Shown here: positions 48,110 to 64,000 of the stretch, piece by piece
How positions within the stretch are numbered: the stretch's first letter is position 1
How the letters are laid out: the number at the start of each line of letters is the position of its first letter
Source of the DNA: Neocallimastix lanati (nom. inval.)
Lineage: Eukaryota; Neocallimastigomycota; Neocallimastigomycetes; Neocallimastigales; Neocallimastigaceae
DNA: 64,000 nt
Direction of reading: 5' to 3'
Assembly (NCBI GenBank): GCA_016946835.1
Contig: JACVTC010000139.1
Span: forward strand, 27,501-91,500
Made by a program: the position numbers and the translations under genes
Notes under the pieces: model-generated
Told to the model about the DNA's origin: nothing
The model's input: only the letters and a program-made list of their open reading frames with translations
Database searches by the model: none

Positions 48110-50390
48110 CATTATTGGTAACATTTAACGTTACACTTTGTGATATTATCGAATAAAAATATTTTACACTTAATAATGTAGTATAATGTACAATATAATT
48201 AAACACATAACTGGAATATTTAACATTCTCCTACATTGATATTTTCTACATTTCCATGATGAAATCGAAAAAGGATTTAAGCATGGGTCCAGAAATTTTT
48301 TTAGTTTATGGATCTTCCATAATTTAGTTAGAACCAATAAGTGTTTATTTAATTTTTAATTCATTTTTTTATAATTTCATCTTGAACATATTTGTCCATA
48401 CACTTATATCGTCCATTTTTGTTTTCATTCACAACTATATCTTTCCATGATTTATTATCTATTCTAATATTAATTTGAATATTTTTGTTGAATAATTCAT
48501 TTACTAATCTTTTTATTCATGTAGCTTGTTTTGTATATTCTATTACGCTTGAGTATTCGGCTTCTGTAATTAATAAAGCTATATTTTTTTTCTCAGTAAT
48601 TAATTTCTATGATATTGGACTATTTTTTAATACGAATATATATCCTAAGGTGGATTTTCTTTTAATCTCATCACCAGAGAAATCTGTTTACAATAAGCTC
48701 TTAAAATTTTCTTTCCGTTATAATGAGATGAATAATCCTTTGTACTTTAATGTATTTTAATAATTGAATACCCCCGTTCAAATCAGCTTCTGTTGAATTC
48801 TCAGAAAATCTCGAATCTTGATTTACTGCAAATGCTCTATCTGATCTTGCTTTTTGTTGTTACATATAATAGGGATCCAATCAATCTTTTATAATAGGTT
48901 TTATTTTTTTTTTCCTTCTAGTTTGGTATTAATACATGGTGTTCTAGCTATTTTAGTATTGTTTACATTATAATAAGTTTACATTTTTTCAATATAATTC
49001 TTTTGATTAATTTTGTAATCCTTATTTGTTTTAATTATATTAATTCCAATGATTTCATTTACTCTTTTATCTGCGGAAACTTTATATATTTATGTTTTAT
49101 CTTTATAACAACTATGGTAATTTCTCTATTCCCTCTTGATATTAATATATCATCAATATAAAGTGTTAGTAAAGCATAATTTGTTATTTTTATATTTGCT
49201 AATTAAACAATTATCTGAATTACATTGAATAAATCTAATTTTCATAAGAAAACTGGGGATTTCGTAAACCCATTGTTTTCCAGTTTGTTTGAGTCCAAAG
49301 AGTACCCATTTATAATAATCCATATTTTCTTTAATTGAAGATTTTATCACCGTCTGGAATTTGAACATAAATTTTCTCATCTAGATTAGTATTTAAGTAT
49401 AATGCTTTAAATTTCAATTTGCCTTAAATTTCATTTATATATTGATGCAATAGCAAATTTTAGACTAAAACTATCCATTTCTATTGTAGGAGATTAGGTG
49501 TTGGTGTAATCAACTCCTTTAATTTGGTGAAAACTTCTGACGACCTATCTTGCTTTATGTATATTATTATTTTTAATAGCAGAAACCCATTTAACATTGA
49601 GTGATTTAATACCTTTTGGAATATTTTTATTTTCCACATAATTATTTCCATATAAATATTATAATTCTTTGTTTATTGCTTCTTTCCATATGTCGGCATT
49701 TTCTGAATTCATAGCTTTTTTATTAGTCTTTGGAATAAATGTATTAATATTATTAATTCTATTTCTCTTACGGTTTATATTTTTATCTGAATTTTTTGTC
49801 CTCTTATTAAATAATATATTTAATATAGGTATTCTGTCTTTCATTTTTCTTTTTTCATATGATTGATAATTTTTTTTTCCTTTTTTGAATGTTTAAATTT
49901 TAGTTTAACAATTTAATTATTTTTATTATTTGTTTATCGATAGTTTTATTATTCCGTTTAATATTAAAATTTATATACTTTTCTTTAGTTTTCCTTAGTT
50001 TTCTTTTATCTAAGTTTCTAGATCACTAAAGTTGTCTTCAGGTTCATATTCAGAATTGTAGTCTTAATATTTTCATATATTTCATTATTTTTAAATTTAA
50101 TTTTTCATCTTTCATATTAACCATGTTTTTATGGTTGTTTTCAATTTTATTTCCTTAAGTTTCTGGTTTACAATTTCATATATATTAAGGTTTGATTTAG
50201 ATATTTTTATAATTATTAAGATTTGAATTTTTTTTTTTTTTTTTTTTTTTTTCACATTTTTTGAAAAAATTCATTTTTTATGATTTTCATACCTATTTTT
50301 ATCGTTATTTCTATTAATAATATTATTATTTTCACTATTTTTGTTATTAAAAATTTTTAAATAATAATTTATGTTAAAAAAAAAAAAAAT
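48110..50390 (-). mobile_element. Old decayed Copia element
   Basis: A 3' LTR remnant (about 48110-48224; in element sense it starts TGTTAAATATTCC) follows the purine-rich tract TAGGAGAA at 48225-48232. Upstream lie RNase H and RT relics. No 5' LTR is found; the element fades into AT-rich DNA at about 50390. It is far more decayed than the copy at 25103-31625, from which it also differs in sequence. Confidence 0.65.
48480..49866 (-). pseudogene. Copia RT/RNase H pseudogene
   Basis: Short frames line up in order with the intact Copia RT: MNSENADIWKEAINKEL (about 49663-49712), YKWVLFGLKQTGKQW (about 49270-49320), a CLISKY segment, and an RNase H piece with KRKSTLGYIFVLKNSP and TEAEYSSVIEY near 48530-48670. 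Many stops and frameshifts lie between them. Confidence 0.8.
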
Positions 50391-50510
50391 TAATAAAAAA
50401 TTTTATATAAAAATTAAAAGTTTATAACACTATCAAATGAAAATTATTTCAAGATTGTACATGATAATATAAATGAAAAATTAATATAGTAAAATATTTA
50501 ATATAATAAC

Positions 50511-50955
50511 TGTTAGAATAAGTGAAATGTATGAAAAATAAGCTTCAAATGTATTGAAACGTATTATAAAATAAGTAATGTATAAGCTACAATGTATTAA
50601 TATAAAATCATTAAATTTAGAATAATTAAGTGCTAGTAGCTCTTGATCATAAAATATATTAATAAAGTTGACATAATTATTAAGTTAATAATATAAAATA
50701 GGATAATTTTAAATACTCATATTCACCAGTAAACCAATTTATTCATAATTGAATAACTAGGTTTAAGGAGGAATGTTAGAATATGTGAAATGTATGAAAA
50801 ATAAGCTTTAAATATGTTGAAACATATTGTAAAATAAGTAATGTATTAATAAAAACGCGTTTAATTTAGAGTAATTAAGTGCTAGTAGCTCTTTATCATA
50901 AAATATATTAATAAGGTTGACATATTTATTAAACTAAAATTACTGACTCTTAACA
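50511..50955 (+). mobile_element. Second mini-LTR element, internally deleted
   Basis: Two direct repeats start TGTTAGAATAAGTGAAATG (50511) and TGTTAGAATATGTGAAATG (50774-50955, 182 bp, ending TTAACA). A perfect 5-bp duplication ATAAC flanks it (50506-50510, 50956-50960). The end of the first LTR and the primer site are gone; only about 80 bp of interior with the purine tract TTTAAGGAGGAA remain. It is related to the element at 22373-23640. Confidence 0.8.
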
Positions 50956-52525
50956 ATAACTCTTATTAAATAAATATTAATAAATATTTATATCTTTATA
51001 TAGATATAGACATTGAGCTCTGACAGAAATTTTAATAATTCAACAATTTGAGTGAATTTAAGTTTATAAAAGATTCCTTTTTTTTTTATTATATTATTTT
51101 ATGTTAAATAAGCCAGCACACTCAACGGCAATATGACACTACTTAGTAATATTTATTATTAGTTTAATATTTTATTTATTTATTTAATATTTTATTTATT
51201 TATTTTTCAACTCAGAATTTTTAATTTTAAATCTTTTCATTAATTATATAGAAAATTTATTTACATTAATTTTTACATAAAATTATAATTATATCATAAT
51301 GTACAGTATTTTTACCATAAAACTTTAACTAAAGGAATATAAATTTTAAATTTTTAAAAAGCTGAATAATTAATATATATTTTAAAAATTATATATTAAA
51401 TTTTGTACCACCCGAAAGTTATTTAATAATAAATATAAATAATTAAACTTTAAATTATGATAATAATAATTAAAAATAAGAAAAATATACATATATATTT
51501 TTATATATATTATATGTATTAAGTCATAATTTAATTTGTATATATAAAAATTATAATTTTTAAAGGAAAAAAAAATTATTTATTTATTTATTTATTTGTT
51601 TGTATGTTTTTTTATATTAATTATATTTTATTTTATTTTTATCAATACTTCACTCTTTTATAATATTTCATTTTTTTTATTTTTTAATTTTTGGTTTTAA
51701 TAAAATACTTATATATATATATATATATATATAATTTTTTTTTTAAAATAATATAAATTTTATGTCTTTTATATTTAAATTAAAAATATTGAATAAATAT
51801 AATTAAAATCTTTATTTACAATATATAAATATTATCAAATAAACCAAATTTGTAAAATATAATTAAATAAATTATGCTAATTGATATAATTGAATTTTCA
51901 TTATTTTAATATATTAATAATTAAACTTAAAAATTAAATAATTTTTTTTTTTAAAAAATTTTTAATATATCAATTATATAATCACCACCTTACCATTAAA
52001 TTTTTTAAATCAACTTTTTTTAATTCAAAAGAATTTTTTCATTCTATCTTTTTTTGTTTTTTTCCTATTTTTTTTTCTTTTTCATATATAAATATATATA
52101 TATATATTAGTTATAAACGATAATATATGACAATATTGTACATTAAAATAGAACTAATAAAAGAAAACAAAAGATATATAATAAATTTATTTATAAATAA
52201 AAAAAAAACTTAAGTTATAAAATCTATAAAAATAATTTGTATTTGTATTTATTATATAATATATTTATATTAAATATAATTTTTGAAATATAAAAAATAT
52301 AGAAATATCATTATTAATGAATTTTATTAACTGAATTTATATTTTTTATATTAAACAATTTAATAGAAAGTTAAGATAGTTATATTTAATAAATAAAAAA
52401 ATAAAATAAAAGAAGTAGAGGAAATTTTAAAACTTTTCATTTCATTACAAAAGTATTTACTAAATTTTAAAATAAAAAAATTGTTTTGTTATAGAATAAT
52501 AAATATAGGAGAAATTAATATTGAA
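50956..52525. other. AT-rich region upstream of the acyltransferase gene
   Basis: No gene seen. AT dinucleotide and T tracts are present (for example TA repeat at 51708-51732). Confidence 0.5.
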
Positions 52526-54158
52526 ATGCATACATCTTCCGAAAATTATAATAACAGTAACGAATACACTGACTTTTTAATTAACGAGGAAACAAAAGAA
52601 GCAGAAATATTTAAAATGGACACTGTTACTTTTATTAAAAAATATGGTATTTTTTTAATATAAAACTTTATAAATAGACTAAATATATTAAATACTATAT
52701 ATGAAGTATATATAAATTTAATGAGAAATTTGAAATAATATTAATAGTATTATATTATTTATATTATTTTAATATATAAATTTATTATATCAATATAATT
52801 AAATAATATAAAATAAAACATAAATTTTAAATACTAAATAATATAATGTAACAATTATTGAGGTTGATTATTTCTTTTCTTTTTTCTTTTTTTTTTTTTT
52901 TTTTTTTTTTCTATTTTTATTTTTATAATAATTAATTATAAAAATTATAATTTAAATTTGAATTATTATTATTATTATAATTATAATTATTATTATTATT
53001 TTTTTTTTTTTTAAAATGCTTTAATTTAAATATATATATTTATATATATATTTCTATTGAAAATATAAATATATAAGATGCAAATTCTAGAAATTTAAGA
53101 AAAAGAAAAATTTATCCAATCGCTAAGAGATTACATATGGAATCTATCTGTGTTGTATCAAAACTTCATGAATTACCATGGTATAAATATCTTGAGGTAT
53201 CTGAAAAACTTATTAATTTATAGATATTTATGTAATAATGTTATAAATACAAATATTTTCTTTAAATACAATTAAACACTATATATATATTTTAGTATAG
53301 TATATTATCATGTACTCTTATGCCGCTTAGAGTAATTGTGGCAGGCTTTTCAATTGTTATTTGTTACTTTTTCATGATGACTGTAGTTTTATTCGAGGGT
53401 TTGGAAAAGAAACATATTAATAATCCAAATTCAGAACATTACGGTAAACCTGTTCATCGAATTCCAAAAGTTAAATGGAGACGTTATATAATTAACTTTT
53501 TATCAAGATCAACTTCAAAATTTATCATGTTTTTTGGTTTAGGTTTTTATAATGTTAAAGTAAAGGATTTAAGAAAGAAAGATAAAAATAGTAAACCTAT
53601 TTCGGCACCATTAATTATTGCTAATCATTCATCTTTGGTTGATGTATTAGCTATTTGTGCATATTATGATACTGCTCCTAGTTTTCTTGCAATGGTAAAC
53701 TATATAGAATAATTAAATAATATCATGATACCAATTTTAATTTATATTTTTAAAAATATTCCCTTTTTTACATGATTAAAGGATTGGATTCGTACAACTC
53801 CATTAATAAGTGGATTAGCTAATGCATTAGTAAATAGAATATATATATATATATATTTATTAATAATTTATTAAATAATATTTTTAAAATATATTGTACA
53901 AGTAATTTAAATACCAATATTGTATAGTATTTTTAAATTTATAATATATATATATATTTCTGTTTTTACTTATTTTATATATTTTATGTTTTTATTTTCA
54001 TTTTAATTATATATTTTATTTTAGCAATGTATTTATGTAAACCCAAATAAGAAAACCGGATTAACCCATGAAATTTCAGCAAGAGCTAAAGAAAGTGAAA
54101 AATATGGTAGAATTAGAAATTATTTTAATTTTAATAATTGTTAATAAATTATTTCATA

Positions 54159-54206
<48 letters not shown>

Positions 54207-55022
54207 TAATAATGATAATTAATAATAATAATAATAATAATAAAAATAAATTATTATAAAGATTTACCACCATTCGCTATTTTTCCAGAAGGAACTACTA
54301 CTAATGGAACTCATTTAAGTAAATATATATATATATATTCTTTATAGTTTATAAAAATTAAATAATAACATTTTTATTATGATATTTATTATTTTAATTA
54401 ATTAATTTTATTTTATTGTGAATGAAATTTATTTATAAATAGTTGATTTTAGATATGGGGCTTTTCGACCATTTGTTCCTGTTCAACCAATAGCAATTAA
54501 ATATAAATATAAATATTATAATCCAAGTTATGTAGTTGATAAAGGTTTTAAGTATGCACTTAAAACTGCGATGCAATTTAAAAATGATTTAGAAATTGTA
54601 TTTTTACCTGTTGTTGAATTAGAAACTGAAGAAGAAAAGACTGATATTGAAGTTTGGACTGAAAAAAATTATCAAGTATAAAATTTTTAATGATAATAAT
54701 AATAATGATAAATTATATAATATATGAATATATATAAATATTGCATATATTATATTAATATATATTAATATTATATCTATTTTTGATATAATTTTTTTAT
54801 TTGTGTTTTTTTTTATTTATAAAAAAATCACTTATGATAATAATTATAAAATAGATACTTGCAAAAGAATTAGATATTCCTTTAGATAGACTTTGTTCAA
54901 GACCACAGAAAATGTTTTATTTGGATTATGTAAGAGGTAAATGTGATTTTGAGACTGCTGAAAAAGAAATTTATAAAATATATAATCAAAGACTTGAAGA
55001 ATATAAAAAAAAAATCAAATAA
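52526..55022 (+). CDS. Lysophospholipid acyltransferase (LPCAT/PlsC family), eight exons
   Basis: It transfers an acyl chain from acyl-CoA to a lysophospholipid in ER or lipid-droplet membranes (family knowledge). Exons: 52526-52646, 53078-53196, 53296-53694, 53782-53829, 54025-54106, 54262-54318, 54443-54675, 54855-55022; GT-AG, phases fit; 1227 nt, 408 aa. The catalytic H-x4-D box is NHSSLVD (His191, Asp196) and the substrate motif is FPEGTTTNG (264-272), the LPCAT1/2 form of the PlsC motif. Further matches to LPCAT are FRYGAFRPFVPVQPIAI and EIVFLPVVE. A hydrophobic segment precedes the domain (about 89-113) and another lies at about 150-165. There are no EF-hands, unlike animal LPCAT1/2. 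The start is the first ATG of the frame after stops. Substrate preference (PC, PE, PG) cannot be told. Confidence 0.88.
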
Positions 55023-55903
55023 AACAATAAAATCATAGTAATTTTGCTAGAAGATAATAATAAATCCATATATAATTCCTAGTAATTTTAATTATTATCA
55101 TCAAATTTATTATATATATAATATATAATAAATAAAAAGTAAATTAAATTCAAAGTCTTTAAAAAATTTTTTCAATTAATGAATTTTATTATTAAATCAA
55201 TAAGGAATAATGATTCTTTTGTAACAAAAATGTAGTAATAAATGAATGATGTAATTTAAATATAAAAAGAATGACAATAAAACAAAATATATATATAAAT
55301 CTTAATTATCACAGAAGTATTCCATAAATAACATTAATTTAATAAAAATTTACTCTTTTTCTGTTTTTGATGAATAAAAAAAAATAAAAATAAAAACTAA
55401 AATAAAATATGAATACTACTACTAATATATAGAATATTTATAGCAATATAATCAAAAAATAATATATCATAGTGTAATAGTAGTAGTAATAATGAAAATA
55501 AATAAAATATAAAATTAATTAATTAATTACATACGTCAATAAAAATAAAAACAAACGAAACAAACAAAACAAAAAGATTCAAACAAAATATTAAAAAATA
55601 ATATTTATATATGTATATTAAATATAAGTGTGTAAATGAATGTCTTATTTATATTATATAAATAGTGCATCAACCACCCTAACTATCATTCGTATCCTGT
55701 ATATGTATCAGCAGGATTATCAATTTATATGGCTATAATATCAATATATGCTATACATTGTACGGGTATCATAGCTGATATATTACGCTCATTCTATATT
55801 GTATAGTAATTCAATAGTAATTTTTTAATTGATAATACAAAAAGATAAAAAAAGTAAAGACTTTTTAATAATAAAGAACAGTATTGATAATAAAATATTT
55901 TTC

Positions 55904-55934
<31 letters not shown>

Positions 55935-56269
55935 TTTCATCATTATTTTTTATTATGATTAAGATTATTATCATATTTTAGCAAGAATTAATATATACTA
56001 AAATATAATTTTTTTTTTTTATTTTTTTCATATTAAATGCATTTTTTTCATATTAAATGTATAGTTATTTATAATTTTTTTTAAAAAAATAAGAAATAAA
56101 AAAATTTTTAATTAAAATATTGTAAAATTTTAATACACTTTAAATAAAAAAAAAAAACTCAGTTTTATATTAAATCTATTTAGACATGTGATAATAAAAC
56201 TTTTTATTAGTATTAGTAAATTGTATCCATAAATGTTATTCCTGTTATTTTAATATAGTAAATAAATAT

Positions 56270-56321
<52 letters not shown>

Positions 56322-56493
56322 AATTAAAGATAAATAAAATTATTTGTACATAAATTATATATATATATTATAAATTTATTATTGTTAACTCTTGAAAAAT
56401 ATTTAATAATACAAAATATATTAAATAAAAAAATTAATAAAATACCATAATTTTTTTTTCTACTACTGAAATCAAAGCAATCATTTTAAAAAT
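55023..56493. other. Intergenic region between acyltransferase and SLM1-like genes
   Basis: AT-rich, with T runs at about 55907-55931 and 56277-56317. A less AT-rich patch at about 55660-55810 can be read for 41 plus-strand codons (VYVSAGLSIYMAIISIYAI) to a TAG but has no start and is preceded by a stop. I leave it unassigned. Confidence 0.45.
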
Positions 56494-60650
<4,157 letters not shown>

Positions 60651-60795
60651 AACTAAATTACAAAAAACTAAAAAAAAAAATGATGTTTTTGGAGAAATAA
60701 TAAATAATAAATGTGATATCTTGTTAACGATATCAATGGATATATAATCTATTTAAGTGTTAAAATAAATACAAATATTTCAAATTATAATTTAA

Positions 60796-60838
<43 letters not shown>

Positions 60839-62323
60839 ACAATATAATAAAGTATTTTAATAATACAATTTAATAAACATATAAAATCTTATATGGAAGT
60901 TGATGTTCTAATTTATTTGCGTAGTAATTCACCCATTAATTAATTCTCTAGTATAAATTGTAATAAATTAACCAATTTTACAACTAAAATCAAATTAAAT
61001 CCTAAAAGATAAATTAATCTTTATAAATAGTTTTAAGTAAATCATTTCATTTTTCAGTTTCAGTTTCATTTTCATTTGTTTTATTTTTTTTTTTATTTTA
61101 TTATATTTTGCATTTTTTTAGTTTATATTTTTATTTATTTATTTGTTTATTTGTTTATTTATTTGTTTATATCTATAATGTTTTTTGAATCACCTATATA
61201 TATGTACTTTTTTCATTTATTCATTATTTCATTTTGTAAACTTATTCTTTTGATTTTATTTAAAAAAACAGATAATAAAAATTTTATAATTCCTATTGCA
61301 TATAGTCTTTCCAGTTTTTGTCCTGGTGCTAGTACTTCGGACTAACATACATAAGGTTTCTGAATCGACTACCTCTTGAATTTAAATGGGATTATTTTCA
61401 TTTTCCTAAGGTGTTTTTCCCTATAATCAAAATTGGTGCTTGATCGATATAATAAGTATGCCTGTTTTTTAGAATATATAATAGCCAGTGTAGAGTGTAA
61501 TTGATTATAAGAGAATTAGTGTAGTTATTCCTCCTTGATGATGCTTCAAGAGATCCCTGAAAAGAAGCCGTCGTATAAAACGGTATATATGGAACATCTT
61601 TCATATTAACCTTGCCTAGAGTTGACACCGAAACTATATGTCAAAGAATTCAATACGAAACTGATACGTTTAGGGGAGATACTAGAGGTCCTTTTGTCCT
61701 CCCTATCGTTAATCCCAATCTAAAAAAAACATATAATTTATTGGTATAATTAAATAACTTTAAATATTATAAAAATATAATAATTCATTAAATAAAATTT
61801 TTTATATCAATTATATAATATATAATACATTGGTTTAAAAATTTTTATTTATTTAATAAAGTTTCATGAAAAAAGAAATAATTTCTCCCTTCAAAAAATG
61901 TATTATTATTTGCAAATAATCTATTCTATTATATGATAATTTATTGCTGTTCATAATGATATTTATTACATTCATCTCAAAATATATGGTAAACAAATTT
62001 TTTTTTTAATTTTTCCCTTATTTATATATATATATATATAATTTTTATTTATTAAATTAAAGTATGAATTTTTTTTTTATTGAATATATATTTATATTAT
62101 TAAAATAAATAATTATAATTTTAATCTTAACTAATTTTATATTAATTATTAAAAAAAAAAAAAAAAACTATATTATTTTGGTTAATTTAATTTCTATATA
62201 AAATAAAGATTTAATATATAATATATATATATATATATATATTTATAAAAACTTTTTACAAATATTATTATTATAAAACTTTCAACTTTTAAATATATAA
62301 ATTCTTTAATTTTAAAATAAACG
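60651..62323. other. Intergenic region between SLM1-like and Cys-rich genes
   Basis: AAAT repeat at 60796-60833, TTTA/TTTG repeats at 61130-61172, and a decayed coding-like segment at 61380-61720. The last 600 bp are AT-rich and hold the promoter of the Cys-rich gene. Confidence 0.5.
61380..61720 (-). pseudogene. Unrecognised decayed coding segment
   Basis: Less AT-rich than its surroundings. On the minus strand two frames look coding in turn: one with INDREDKRTSSISPKRI (about 61710-61660) ending at a stop near 61610, then one from about 61632 with LGKVNMKDVPYIPFYTTASF and HTYYIDQAPILIIGKN to about 61382. A one-base shift and stops separate them. It could be a relic of a transposon or virus-like gene. 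I do not recognise it and assign no function. Confidence 0.35.
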
Positions 62324-62860
62324 ATGAAATATCAAAACATTATATTACTTACTCTTTTATTAATAGGTTCATGCATAGTAAATGCGGTTCAAACTCCATC
62401 AGGAAAGGAAATTCCAGAATCACTATTAAATTATCTAGATTGTCCTATTGGCGATGTTAAATGTAAAAATGATAAGAATAAAGATTGTATAAAACATTCT
62501 AAGATATGCCGTAATGGAAACCCATTAATATTAGATGAATTACTTGAAAACAATGGAATTGATATAGGTGATATGACAGCTGAAGAATATTGTAATATTT
62601 ATAATGAAGTTTGTGAAATGATTTTCAATTATGATTCACCAATTTCTGATGATGATGTTTATAATTTTGGAAAGTATTATACATGTGAAAGTGATGATCT
62701 TATGTGCAAAATTAAAAAAACTTCTATATGTCGTACTGTATTAAAAAAATGTAATGGTGGTTTTCCAGAAGAAGATTGCAATAAGTTATCTTTAGTTTGC
62801 AGTGGTATTAATGGTAATAATATGCCTTCTTTTATGAAAATTGAAGGAGGTAACGAATGA
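62324..62860 (+). CDS. Secreted 12-Cys protein with duplicated six-Cys module
   Basis: A single-exon frame of 178 aa. The N-terminus is a clear signal peptide (KYQNIILLTLLLIGSCIVNA, cleavage likely near 21). The mature protein has 12 Cys in two equal modules: C40-x6-C47-x7-C55-x6-C62 ... C90-x6-C97, and C121-x6-C128-x7-C136-x6-C143 ... C152-x6-C159. The spacings are identical in the first four Cys and in the last pair of each module; only the linker differs (27 against 8 residues). The module is acidic and non-repetitive otherwise. I know no family with this pattern. It is predicted to be extracellular and disulfide-bonded; small Cys-rich secreted proteins and scaffold-associated domains are common in fungi, but no role can be claimed. 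Confidence 0.8.
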   Translation: MKYQNIILLTLLLIGSCIVNAVQTPSGKEIPESLLNYLDCPIGDVKCKNDKNKDCIKHSKICRNGNPLILDELLENNGIDIGDMTAEEYCNIYNEVCEMIFNYDSPISDDDVYNFGKYYTCESDDLMCKIKKTSICRTVLKKCNGGFPEEDCNKLSLVCSGINGNNMPSFMKIEGGNE

Positions 62861-63067
62861 ACCAAAGAGAAAAAAAAGATGAACTAGAAATTATAAAAAA
62901 AAAAAAAAAAAGAAATAAAAAAAGTAAATTATTACAAAGATAATAATAAAAAAAGTAAATATATATATATATTGACATATAATTTTAAGAAAGATAATTT
63001 AATAGAATAGTATAAATTAATATAAAATCCACTGTGTAAAATAATAAAAATTTATATGATAAATGAA

Positions 63068-63098
<31 letters not shown>

Positions 63099-63227
63099 TT
63101 TAATAACATATTATAATATAGAAATAAAATATTTTATTCGTACTAAATAAATATTATAAACTATATATATAAAATAAATAATTAATTTTTTTTTCTTTAT
63201 AAATAATTTAATTTTTAGTCATAAATA

Positions 63228-63230
63228 TTA

Positions 63231-63300
<70 letters not shown>
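63228..63300. repeat. (TTA)n microsatellite
   Basis: About 24 units. A second array of about 21 units lies at 63598-63661. Confidence 0.9.
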
Positions 63301-63310
<10 letters not shown>

Positions 63311-63389
63311 TTATTAATATTTTTTTTTTTTTTTTTTTTTAAATTATTGTTTTATTTTAATTTAATTTAATAGTTTTTTTTTTTTTTTT

Positions 63390-63412
63390 TTGTTTTGTTT
63401 TGTTTTGTTTTG

Positions 63413-63430
<18 letters not shown>
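63390..63430. repeat. (TTTTG)n microsatellite
   Basis: About eight units, followed by irregular T runs with single G. Confidence 0.9.
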
Positions 63431-63443
<13 letters not shown>

Positions 63444-63592
63444 TTTTGTTTTTTATTATGTTTTTGTTTTAATTTAATAGATATAATAAATTGAGCAAAT
63501 AATTAATATATTTTGTTTTATTTTACATTATTTACTTTTAAATTTTCATATTTACTTTGTTATAGTATTTATTATTATTATTTTTATTTATA

Positions 63593-63662
<70 letters not shown>

Positions 63663-63698
63663 GATTTTTCATTTCAATTTGATTTTTAATTAAATAAT

Positions 63699-64000
63699 TT
63701 AATACATTTCTTCAACTGTTGGTCAGTTATTTCCATCATTACCTCAATTATTTATATATATTTTCATATTCATATTAATATCATTACCCATTCCAAATTG
63801 ATACATCTTAGTCATAATTAGATATGATATATTTTCAAAATCTTTTCTTCAATTTTCATATTCTTCCTTACCGGCTTCTTGATTATGATCAATCTATCTT
63901 CACTAATAAATTTTGAAGAAATTTTTTCATCTTGAAAAGTATTACGAAGTTGATAAGCATAACTTCCGAGTCAGTTCTTTGAAACTACTTTGAAGCTACT
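63699..64000 (-). pseudogene. HSP70 (Ssa/Hsc70 type), broken C-terminal fragment
   Basis: The minus strand reads as the C-terminal lid of a cytosolic Hsp70: GSYAYQLRNTFQDEKISSKF, then NQEAGKEEYEN, LIMTKMYQFG and a final PTVEEMY with stop at 63699-63701. Cytosolic Hsp70s end in EEVD; this one ends EEMY. Four TGA codons interrupt the frame, and about a dozen lid residues plus a reading frame are missing between SED and NQEAG. The fragment runs off the window at 64000, so whether the rest of the gene exists cannot be seen. It could be a dead paralogue or retrocopy. Confidence 0.75.

Larger units (their letters stand above)
62861..63698. other. Repeat-rich intergenic region
   Basis: It consists largely of simple repeats: TTA arrays at about 63069-63094, 63228-63300 and 63598-63661, a T run at about 63321-63340 and a (TTTTG)n array at about 63390-63430. 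No gene is seen. Confidence 0.7.

Noticed and set aside
52481-52525. Possible upstream extension of the acyltransferase
   Set aside because: The frame begins with TTG; the first ATG is at 52526.
63699-64000. UGA read as an amino acid
   Set aside because: All intact genes here use TGG for Trp and have no in-frame TGA. The fragment also has a deletion, so it is a pseudogene.

Overview
This is a very AT-rich eukaryotic window (long A/T homopolymers, TTTA, AAAAT and AAT microsatellites). The genes have short GT-AG introns and carry Asn/Lys- and Gln-rich low-complexity inserts. An Hsp104-type disaggregase, an SLM1-like F-BAR/PH protein, a TFIID TAF5 and many Copia and Mutator-like elements together suggest a fungus. 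The base composition fits an anaerobic gut fungus (Neocallimastigomycota) best. The phylum is my inference, and no rRNA or other marker here proves it.

Layout. 1-1320: 3' part of a 5'-truncated LINE (minus). 2036-4879: intronless HSP104/ClpB (minus), with a 10-bp phased GAA array upstream at 5436-5538 that looks like a step-type heat-shock element. 7385-12622: ten-exon CDC23/APC8 (minus), 1002 aa. 12623-18161: AT desert with MITE debris. 18162-24716: a Mutator-like element (MULE copy 1) with a transposase pseudogene and a passenger gene for a secreted Cys-containing protein, then a small non-autonomous LTR element and MITEs. 24825-32492: a 1.1-kb MULE-type MITE split by a 6.5-kb Ty1/Copia element with 5-bp target duplication (TSD). 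35127-39278: eleven-exon TAF5 (plus), 826 aa. 40790-48109: another MITE split by two MULEs in tandem that share one 9-bp TSD. 48110-50955: decayed Copia and a second mini-LTR element. 52526-55022: eight-exon LPCAT/PlsC acyltransferase (plus), 408 aa. 56494-60650: ten-exon SLM1-like F-BAR/PH protein (plus), 693 aa. 62324-62860: secreted 12-Cys protein with a duplicated six-Cys module. 63699-64000: 3' end of a broken HSP70 (minus).

The five housekeeping genes serve proteostasis, cell cycle, transcription, lipid remodelling and TORC2/membrane signalling, and are not an operon. The mobile elements are the most novel part. The Copia element and the small LTR element share a primer site complementary to the anticodon arm of tRNA-Lys(CUU), which suggests half-tRNA priming, and they share the polypurine tract and LTR start. 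The MULE family carries a secreted-protein gene and has inserted into the terminus of related MITEs. All splice models were made by eye from GT/AG sites, reading-frame continuity and similarity to known families.
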